From positions 1-7,304 of the forward strand of contig JAFOED010000073.1 in NCBI GenBank assembly GCA_017380355.1: a stretch of DNA of 7,304 nt, written 5' to 3'. This DNA is from Ruminococcus sp. (lineage in GTDB: Bacteria > Bacillota > Clostridia > Oscillospirales > Acutalibacteraceae). The notes below the pieces were generated by a model that saw nothing but the letters and a program-made list of their open reading frames with translations, had not been told where the DNA came from and ran no database searches. Of the stretch, positions 1-4,857 are shown piece by piece; the first letter of the stretch is position 1, and every line of letters starts with the position of its first letter. Made by a program: the position numbers and the translations under genes.

Positions 1-1348
1 GATGGCCTCGGGGTGATAAAATACGTTCTTTTAAATAGGTGGGGTAGGGACCATTCAACAGCAACTGCTCATCATGATTGGCTTCTATTACGACATGATT
101 GGCAGTCGCCATATATCCGCGGTTTTTCACAGCACGGATGATATTCATCGTAAGCATCGTGATAGTCGCGATAATAATAACAGCAAGCAAAATGCACACA
201 ATAATCGTGTAAATCATCTTACTGCCGGTATCGGTTTCGCCCATATCAGTAATCTCAGCAGATGAAGAACAAGCTTTTACGAACTTTTCCTGCATATAGA
301 CGTAAACGTCAGAAGGAATATTTGAGAATGTGTAACACTTCTCAAGATACTCCTCAGGAGGATAGATAAGATCACAGTTCTTAATCTCGTCATCGAGCAT
401 CTCGAGCGCCGCTTCGTTTGGTGTAGCGTAACCGATGTACTCAGCATTAGCAAGAGCTACTTCAGGCTCACACATAAAGTTGATAAACAACTCAGCGTAC
501 TCTTTATTCTGACAGCAGGTCGGAATACACATAGCGTCGACAAAGAGGTTAGATCCCTCTTTCGGCAGACAGTATGTCAGGTCAGGATTGTTAAGCATCA
601 TGGTGTAGATATCACCCGCATAGTACGGAGTGATAGCCGCCTGTGAGCTTTCCATTTCTGTAAACACCTGATCCATAACGTACTTCTTAAGAAGAGGTTT
701 CTGTTCAACAAGCTTCTGTGTAGCTTTATCGATATCTTCTTTTGTGAAAGTTTCTGAACCTGGGTTTATAGGTGGATCACACAACTGCATCGAAATCGCC
801 ATCGCGTCACGAGAGTTGTTAAACATCAGGATTTTGCCTGCGTAATCTTCGTTCCACAAATCAGAAAAACCCTCGACCTTGCCTTCTTCTATCATCTTTG
901 TGTTATATCCCAGTGCTACAACGCACCATGAATACGGCACTGAATACTCGCCGCTAGGGTCGTAAGAAGAAGTCTTGTATCTATCCATTATATACTTGTA
1001 GTTTGGGATATTATCAAAGTCGATTTTCTCGAGCATTCCCTCTTCCCTTAATTTGCTGACCATATAGTCAGACGGGATAATAACATCGTAGGAAGAGTTG
1101 GAATTTGACAAGATGTTGTAGAGCTCTTCGTTAGTCTCAAAGTTAGTGTAATTGACTTTAATGTTATATCTCTTTTCAAACTCTTCGATAACATCCATGG
1201 TGCCGTCATCGCCGTTAGAGATATACTCGCCCCAGTTATATACATTGATTTCGCCTTCATAACCGCCTAAACCGTTTTCGCAGCCCGAAAGGACAAGCGG
1301 TAAACTAAGCATCAGAAGACATAAAATAACGCATAAAATCTTTTTCAT
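1..1348 (-). CDS. potD: Polyamine ABC transporter substrate-binding lipoprotein PotD with C-terminal membrane extension (3' end outside window)
   Basis: This is the extracellular binding protein that captures a polyamine (spermidine/putrescine class) and hands it to PotBC. The frame is open from ATG 1348 to the left edge, 449 codons with no stop. Residues 1-23 form a lipoprotein signal ending in the lipobox LSGC, so Cys23 should be lipidated. The mature part follows PotD closely: NWGEY (W39, Y42), DVIIPSDY, YSVPYSW, LWNEDYAGK, GYATPN (Y307). The family core ends near residue 358, where E. coli PotD stops. Here the protein continues with a short linker, a strongly hydrophobic helix at about 378-401 and a tail from 402 onward (AVKNRGY first) that leaves the window. 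A GGAGAG site (1353-1358) lies 4 bases before the start. The gene is last in the operon, 18 bases after potC. Against a recalled E. coli alignment, the amine-binding Asp168 and Glu171 appear as Asn178 and Asp181, so the exact ligand is uncertain. Confidence 0.9.
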   Translation of the reverse strand, partial: MKKILCVILCLLMLSLPLVLSGCENGLGGYEGEINVYNWGEYISNGDDGTMDVIEEFEKRYNIKVNYTNFETNEELYNILSNSNSSYDVIIPSDYMVSKLREEGMLEKIDFDNIPNYKYIMDRYKTSSYDPSGEYSVPYSWCVVALGYNTKMIEEGKVEGFSDLWNEDYAGKILMFNNSRDAMAISMQLCDPPINPGSETFTKEDIDKATQKLVEQKPLLKKYVMDQVFTEMESSQAAITPYYAGDIYTMMLNNPDLTYCLPKEGSNLFVDAMCIPTCCQNKEYAELFINFMCEPEVALANAEYIGYATPNEAALEMLDDEIKNCDLIYPPEEYLEKCYTFSNIPSDVYVYMQEKFVKACSSSAEITDMGETDTGSKMIYTIIVCILLAVIIIATITMLTMNIIRAVKNRGYMATANHVVIEANHDEQLLLNGPYPTYLKERILSPRGH

Positions 1349-1366
1349 TTTTCTCTCCAAAACAAA

Positions 1367-2164
1367 TTATACGTGAGCTTTCTGTGCTTTACTCTCTTTG
1401 TTTGCTCTGATGTTAATGATAATCAGAATAAGCAGAATAGTCACAAAAAGCAAAGCAGAAAGCGCGTTTGCTTTCGGATTTATACGCTGATGTGTCATCG
1501 TATAAATCTGAATCGGCAGAGTCTGGAATTTACTGCCGCGTGTAAAGTATGTGATAACAAAATCGTCGAGTGAGTAAGTAAAGCTGATGAGCATACCGGA
1601 GAAGATACCCGGCATAATCTCAGGAAGCACTACCTTGAAGAAAGCCTTTACAGGGCTACAACCAAGGTCGAGTGCCGCTTCATAAATACTCACATCCATA
1701 CGCTTAAGTCGCGGTGTGACGTTCAAGATAACGTACGGAGTACAGAAACCGATGTGTGCTAAAAGCACTGTCACAAAGCCCATCTCAAAACCAAGCATTA
1801 CTCCTGCCATTGTAAATAACAGCATAAGCGAAACACCGGTTACGATTTCAGGGTTGATGATAGGAATGTTGGATACATTCTGCACAACACTTCTGAAACC
1901 GCCTCTGAAATTGTGGATACCAATAGCAGCAAGTGTTCCGAGTATTGTCGCAAAAAGCGCAGCTAAAACCGCTACAAGCAGAGTGTTATAAAGACTTTGC
2001 ATAATCTGTGTATCCTGGAAAAGTGCTACGTACCACTTGAGGGTGAAGCCTTTCCACACAGATGTTTTTCCGTCGTTGAACGAATAAGCGATAAGATAAA
2101 TAAGCGGCAGATATAAAAACGCCATAATAAGACCGAAGTATAATTTATGTGAAAACTTCTTCAT
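1367..2164 (-). CDS. potC: Polyamine ABC transporter permease PotC
   Basis: This is the second membrane subunit of the importer, expected to pair with PotB to form the translocation pore in the cytoplasmic membrane. The 265-residue length is normal for PotC. The N-terminus is short and basic, followed by the first membrane helix (about 9-28), and roughly six helices are visible in all. The cytoplasmic EAA loop that docks on the ATPase is clear: YEAALDLGCSP at 161-171, continuing to LPEIMPG at 180-186. The end is basic (RANKESKAQKAHV). The ATG at 2164 overlaps the potB stop in an ATGA arrangement, which points to translational coupling. An AGGAGG site lies 10 bases upstream, inside the potB end. 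It could in principle be another MetI/PotC-type permease, but the gene order potA-B-C-D supports polyamine transport. Confidence 0.93.
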   Translation of the reverse strand: MKKFSHKLYFGLIMAFLYLPLIYLIAYSFNDGKTSVWKGFTLKWYVALFQDTQIMQSLYNTLLVAVLAALFATILGTLAAIGIHNFRGGFRSVVQNVSNIPIINPEIVTGVSLMLLFTMAGVMLGFEMGFVTVLLAHIGFCTPYVILNVTPRLKRMDVSIYEAALDLGCSPVKAFFKVVLPEIMPGIFSGMLISFTYSLDDFVITYFTRGSKFQTLPIQIYTMTHQRINPKANALSALLFVTILLILIIINIRANKESKAQKAHV

Positions 2165-2952
2165 ACACCAACCGCCTCCTCATCACCGAATCTGTTCATA
2201 AACACAAGGAAGCCTAAGATGACAATCATCAGAACAAGCGCAATCGCCGAACCTGTGTGGTGGTCGGACTGGAATACTCGCTCGATAACGTCACCAATCA
2301 TAAACTGTGTACCGCCTAAATACTGAGCAACTAAGAATGTGCTCGCTGTAGGCACGAAAACCATAGTCACGCCCGAGATAATACCAGGCACTGACAATGG
2401 GAAAATAACATTTTTGAATACATAAAATTTGCTCGCACCTAAATCCTGTGCAGCTTCTATGAGAGAGTTGTCAATTTTGCTCATTACCGTGTGGATTGGC
2501 AAAATCATAAACGGCAGAAACTCGTAAACCATACCGAGTATAGTCGCACCCGAGTTGCCGATAAGATTTATGTCAATGCCGATGAAGTTAAGCATCATAT
2601 CAAGCGGTCCGTGATTCTGTAAAATCAGAACCCACGCGTAAATTCTAAGCAGGAAGTTCATCCACATTGGTACCATGATGAACATGATAATCATACTCTG
2701 TTTGTGCTCTTCGCATCGCGAAATCATAAAGCTCAGCGGATACGCAAGCACAAGACAGATGAATGTGGAAATAAGCGCAATCCAGAGTGAATACAGGAAA
2801 ACCTGTGAATAGTCAGAAGCGCTGACAAACATCTGCAAAGTGAAATTTCCGCTCTCATCAGTAAAAGCGTAGTAGACAACCATCGCTATTGGCACGATGG
2901 TAAAAAGAAGCATCCACAAAAGGTACGGATATGCTGTCTTTTTAGTTTTCAT
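2161..2952 (-). CDS. potB: Polyamine ABC transporter permease PotB
   Basis: This is the first membrane subunit of the importer, partner of PotC. The 263 residues form about six membrane helices; the first spans about 9-29, followed by an extracellular stretch (TDESGNFTL). The EAA loop for coupling to the ATPase is IEAAQDLGAS at 165-174, running to IFPLSVPG at 183-190. The central run MWMNFLLRIYAW at 96-107 is typical of PotB. The ATG at 2952 lies inside the last codons of potA (11-base overlap) and is preceded by GAAGGAG about 6 bases upstream, so start and coupling are well supported. The protein ends 4 bases into potC. No truncation or frameshift is seen. Confidence 0.93.
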   Translation of the reverse strand: MKTKKTAYPYLLWMLLFTIVPIAMVVYYAFTDESGNFTLQMFVSASDYSQVFLYSLWIALISTFICLVLAYPLSFMISRCEEHKQSMIIMFIMVPMWMNFLLRIYAWVLILQNHGPLDMMLNFIGIDINLIGNSGATILGMVYEFLPFMILPIHTVMSKIDNSLIEAAQDLGASKFYVFKNVIFPLSVPGIISGVTMVFVPTASTFLVAQYLGGTQFMIGDVIERVFQSDHHTGSAIALVLMIVILGFLVFMNRFGDEEAVGV

Positions 2953-4360
2953 CGGCTTCTCCTTCCTCTTCTACTACTTCAAAAGTAGCCTTTGAGAAAT
3001 CAAAGCTGATAGGAACGTAAGTAGCAACCTGTTCATCCTGATCAGACTGCATAAGCCATTTTCTCTCGTCAGACTCGAGGATGATTTCGTTGTGTTCACC
3101 CTTCCAGATAACCGACTCGATAAACACTTCGTCGAGATCTCCTACGCCGTCACCAGCGATATGCAATCCTGTAGGCGGCAAGATGATATGAAGCTTTGTG
3201 CCTTCTTCGTAGTATGTGTCAGGCACTTCGATATCATTACCCTCGATGTTTATTGTGATTGTGTTTTCTTCAGCGTCGCTACTAAGTACCGTCGCAAAAA
3301 TCTCGTTATCCGGCAAGAAGAACATCTTTCTCATAATGTGGATGTTATCAGGAGCAACTGTCATACCGATAGTTGAGCCGACTTTCTGTGCTACTGTTGA
3401 GTGGATAATCCACTGACACTTGTTACACTTAACGCTCATTTCGTAGTGAACGCCTTTGAAGATTGTGTCTTCTACAGTACCAACAAGCTGAGCATCCTCA
3501 GGAGAAACAACCTCGATATCCTCAGGACGGATAACAACGTCGACAGGTGTGTTAACACCGAAACCTTTATCTACACAAGGGATTTCGTGACCTAAGATAT
3601 TTACTCTGCAGTCGTCGAGCATAACTCCGTTGATGATGTTAGCTTCGCCGATAAAGTCAGCGACGAATGCGTTAGCAGGCTCGTTGTAGATATCTGTCGG
3701 AGTACCAATCTGTGCGATAGAACCGTTGTTCATAACACAAACTCTGTCACTCATAGTAAGAGCTTCTTCCTGGTCGTGAGTTACATAAACGAAAGTTTTC
3801 TTCGTTTTCTGCTGGATTTTCTTAAGCTCAATCTGCATATCCTTACGCAGTTTAAGGTCGAGAGCGCCGAGTGGCTCGTCAAGCAGGACTACCTCAGGGT
3901 CGCACACAAGGGCACGCGCAATAGCAACACGCTGCTGCTGACCACCTGAGAGGTTGTTAATCTTACGCTTTTCGTAACCTTTGAGGTCAACGATAGCGAG
4001 CATATGCTTGACTTTATTTTCTATTTCAGCTTTTGACATTTTCTTGAGTCTAAGGCCAAAAGCGATATTATCGTAAACGTTAAGATGTGGAAACAAAGCG
4101 TACTTCTGGAACACCGTGTTTACGTTACGCTTGTGCGGTGGCAGGTCGTTTATGCGTTCTTCATCAAAGAACACATCGCCACTTTTCGGCTCGATAAAAC
4201 CGCCGATAATACGAAGCGTAGTAGTTTTGCCACAGCCCGACGGGCCTAAAAGCGTGATAAACTCCTTGTCATAAATGTCAAGGTCGATACCGTTAAGTAT
4301 TACTTCATTACCATAATCAAAGAAGATATTTCGAAGGGACACAATTGTTTTCTTGTCCAA
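2942..4360 (-). CDS. potA: Polyamine ABC transporter ATP-binding protein PotA with an extra C-terminal domain
   Basis: This is the ATPase that drives polyamine uptake through PotBC; it acts on the cytoplasmic face as a dimer. Numbering from TTG 4360 (472 residues): Walker A GPSGCGKTT 39-47, Q-loop Gln85, signature LSGGQQQR 137-144, Walker B VVLLDEP 157-163, switch His195 in THDQEE. All catalytic residues are present. A normal OB/TOBE regulatory region occupies about 240-345 and contains a CNKC pair (312, 315). About 120 further residues (351-472) look like a second copy of that region; E. coli PotA is about 378 residues. The frame also opens at GTG 4405, but the promoter puts the transcription start at about that point, leaving no leader. 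TTG 4360 has GGGGG 7 bases upstream. The tail is acidic (EEEGEADEN) and overlaps the potB start by 11 bases. Confidence 0.93.
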   Translation of the reverse strand: MDKKTIVSLRNIFFDYGNEVILNGIDLDIYDKEFITLLGPSGCGKTTTLRIIGGFIEPKSGDVFFDEERINDLPPHKRNVNTVFQKYALFPHLNVYDNIAFGLRLKKMSKAEIENKVKHMLAIVDLKGYEKRKINNLSGGQQQRVAIARALVCDPEVVLLDEPLGALDLKLRKDMQIELKKIQQKTKKTFVYVTHDQEEALTMSDRVCVMNNGSIAQIGTPTDIYNEPANAFVADFIGEANIINGVMLDDCRVNILGHEIPCVDKGFGVNTPVDVVIRPEDIEVVSPEDAQLVGTVEDTIFKGVHYEMSVKCNKCQWIIHSTVAQKVGSTIGMTVAPDNIHIMRKMFFLPDNEIFATVLSSDAEENTITINIEGNDIEVPDTYYEEGTKLHIILPPTGLHIAGDGVGDLDEVFIESVIWKGEHNEIILESDERKWLMQSDQDEQVATYVPISFDFSKATFEVVEEEGEADEN

Positions 4361-4367
4361 CTTTCTA

Positions 4368-4372
4368 CCCCC
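4368..4372 (-). promoter_or_regulatory. Ribosome binding site deciding the TTG start of potA
   Basis: The minus strand reads GGGGGTAGAAAG immediately before TTG 4360. The G run is a GGAGG-like site with 7 bases to the TTG. The in-frame GTG at 4405 has no such site and sits at the predicted transcription start. TTG 4360 is therefore the better initiation codon. This is inference from spacing; no ATG is available near this point in the frame. Confidence 0.65.
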
Positions 4373-4410
4373 AATCCTTATATTGACAAATGCAAATTTC
4401 GTCACATTAG

Positions 4411-4439
4411 ATTATATTATCAACTTTTCTGTTTGTCAA
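4411..4439 (-). promoter_or_regulatory. Consensus sigma-A promoter of the potABCD operon
   Basis: On the minus strand, TTGACA (4439-4434) and TATAAT (4416-4411) are separated by exactly 17 bases. Both hexamers match the consensus fully. Transcription should begin around 4403-4405, giving a leader of about 44 bases before the TTG of potA. A perfect 8-base inverted repeat surrounds this promoter: TTTGTCAA at 4432-4439 overlaps the -35 box and TTGACAAA lies at 4383-4390. A repressor could use it, but this is speculative. The promoter looks intrinsically strong. Confidence 0.85.
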
Positions 4440-4458
4440 CGAAATTTATATACTATTA

Positions 4459-4512
4459 TATACATCTGAATTTTTTATCTCAAAAGCACTCTTTTTGCAC
4501 AGTATACATCTG
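4459..4512 (+). repeat. Direct repeat TATACATCTG, two copies
   Basis: The decamer TATACATCTG occurs at 4459-4468 and again at 4503-4512, 44 bases apart start to start, or roughly four helical turns. It lies just upstream of the potABCD -35 box. It may be a pair of regulator sites on one face of the helix, or chance in AT-rich DNA. Confidence 0.4.
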
Positions 4513-4513
4513 T

Positions 4514-4539
4514 CACAAAAGAATTTTCTACTTTTTGTG
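4514..4539. repeat. Inverted repeat CACAAAA / TTTTGTG
   Basis: CACAAAA at 4514-4520 and TTTTGTG at 4533-4539 form seven-base arms around 12 bases. The right arm resembles the TTTTGTGCA context of the TGCACA site at 4643-4648, so it may be a diverged member of the same motif set. No U-run in the right position makes it a clear terminator. Confidence 0.35.
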
Positions 4540-4599
4540 CTACACGATAAATAAACAGACGTTTTAAATATCCAAAAGCTCCGTGTTTTATATAAATTC

Positions 4600-4613
4600 A
4601 CATCACTTGATGT
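4600..4613. promoter_or_regulatory. Palindrome ACATCA-CT-TGATGT, possible operator
   Basis: Six-base arms ACATCA (4600-4605) and TGATGT (4608-4613) are perfect inverted repeats around two bases. The size and symmetry fit a dimeric repressor or activator site. It lies about 175 bases upstream of the amylase -10 element and about 160 bases upstream of the potA -35 box. No known regulator is recognised from it. Confidence 0.35.
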
Positions 4614-4764
4614 CATAATGCACAATATTTCTGCTGTCATTTTGTGCACTCTGCCTTTTGCTCCGTTTTTTTTGTATATAAGCCATTTTATAGCTTTATG
4701 AAAATGCTGTTAATACACGTAAAAATGCACATTATTTTTGTCGTATTTTTGTCTATATTATGTA

Positions 4765-4793
4765 TTTATTTTTTTATTTAAAAGCCCTATAAT
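4765..4793 (+). promoter_or_regulatory. Probable amylase promoter, strong -10 and weak -35
   Basis: A perfect TATAAT lies at 4788-4793. The hexamer 17 bases upstream, TTTATT (4765-4770), matches the -35 consensus at only three of six positions. Transcription would start near 4800, giving a leader of about 58 bases. A consensus -10 with a poor -35 is often seen at activator-dependent promoters, which would fit a starch-inducible gene; that part is inference. Confidence 0.6.
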
Positions 4794-4800
4794 CAAGCTA

Positions 4801-4832
4801 GGATATTTTGGTTGCCTGAAATGGCAATATCC
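4801..4832 (+). promoter_or_regulatory. Stem-loop at the 5' end of the amylase leader
   Basis: GGATA (4801-4805) pairs with TATCC (4828-4832), and TTGCC (4812-4816) pairs with GGCAA (4823-4827) around the loop TGAAAT, leaving a six-base bulge on the left. If transcription starts near 4800, this hairpin is the very 5' end of the mRNA, where such structures often protect against decay. It is followed by ATTATTTTTT, so a weak attenuator is possible. The inner TGCC/GGCA palindrome could instead be a DNA operator overlapping the start point. Confidence 0.5.
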
Positions 4833-4843
4833 ATTATTTTTTG

Positions 4844-4849
4844 AAAGGA
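4844..4849 (+). promoter_or_regulatory. Ribosome binding site of the amylase, fixing the GTG start
   Basis: AAAGGA (followed by AG) lies 8 bases before GTG 4858. The overlapping ATG at 4856 is followed at once by TGA and cannot be used. The GTG frame opens directly into a signal peptide, so it is the start. Confidence 0.8.
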
Positions 4850-4857
4850 AGATTGAT

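Larger units (their letters stand above)
4496..4731. promoter_or_regulatory. Cluster of four TGCACA hexamers, possible regulator sites
   Basis: TGCACA occurs at 4496-4501, 4619-4624 and 4726-4731 on the plus strand and at 4643-4648 on the minus strand (read as TGTGCA). Two copies extend to ATGCACAATATT (4618-4629) and ATGCACATTATT (4725-4736). The middle pair forms an inverted repeat TGCACAA (4619-4625) / TTGTGCA (4642-4648) with 16 bases between. A near match, TGTGCT, lies at 4536-4541. This density is unusual for such AT-rich DNA. The binding protein is unknown. Confidence 0.4.
4440..4764. other. AT-rich divergent intergenic region with clustered short motifs and no convincing gene
   Basis: This stretch separates the potABCD promoter from the amylase promoter. 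It is strongly AT-rich with many T runs (for example 4666-4673) and lacks a credible coding region. A 67-codon minus-strand frame (4649-4446) is present but has a GTG start, a weak ribosome site and cysteine- and lysine-rich non-family content. The region holds the TGCACA cluster, the palindrome at 4600-4613, the CACAAAA/TTTTGTG inverted repeat and direct repeats of TATACATCTG (4459-4468, 4503-4512) and GCTCCGT (4578-4584, 4660-4666). It is unusually long for a simple divergent spacer, which suggests regulation of one or both units. Confidence 0.7.

Noticed and set aside
74..265. 63-codon plus-strand frame
   Set aside because: It is the exact codon-register antisense of the potD membrane helix region; PotD coding signal there is clear.
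1048..1260. 70-codon minus-strand frame inside potD
   Set aside because: Out of frame with potD, whose frame is uninterrupted and gives a full family match.
4404..4407. ATG at 4407 and GTG at 4405 as potA starts
   Set aside because: The ATG is out of frame with potA and both lie at the predicted transcription start without a ribosome site.
4383..4413. Plus-strand TTGACA at 4383 as a second amylase promoter
   Set aside because: The best -10 at acceptable spacing (TAGATT, 19 bases) is poor and the leader would be over 440 bases; explained better as half of the inverted repeat around the pot promoter.
4446..4649. 67-codon minus-strand frame in the intergenic region
   Set aside because: GTG start, poor ribosome site, AT-driven composition, overlaps the motif cluster and has no recognisable domain.
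4657..4680. T-run at 4666-4673 as an intrinsic terminator
   Set aside because: No GC-rich hairpin precedes it on the plus strand and no upstream plus-strand gene needs one.
4813..4826. TGCCTGAAATGGCA as a catabolite (cre) or MalR operator
   Set aside because: It is palindromic but lacks the central CG and the flanking pattern of cre/LacI-family sites; kept only as part of the leader stem-loop.
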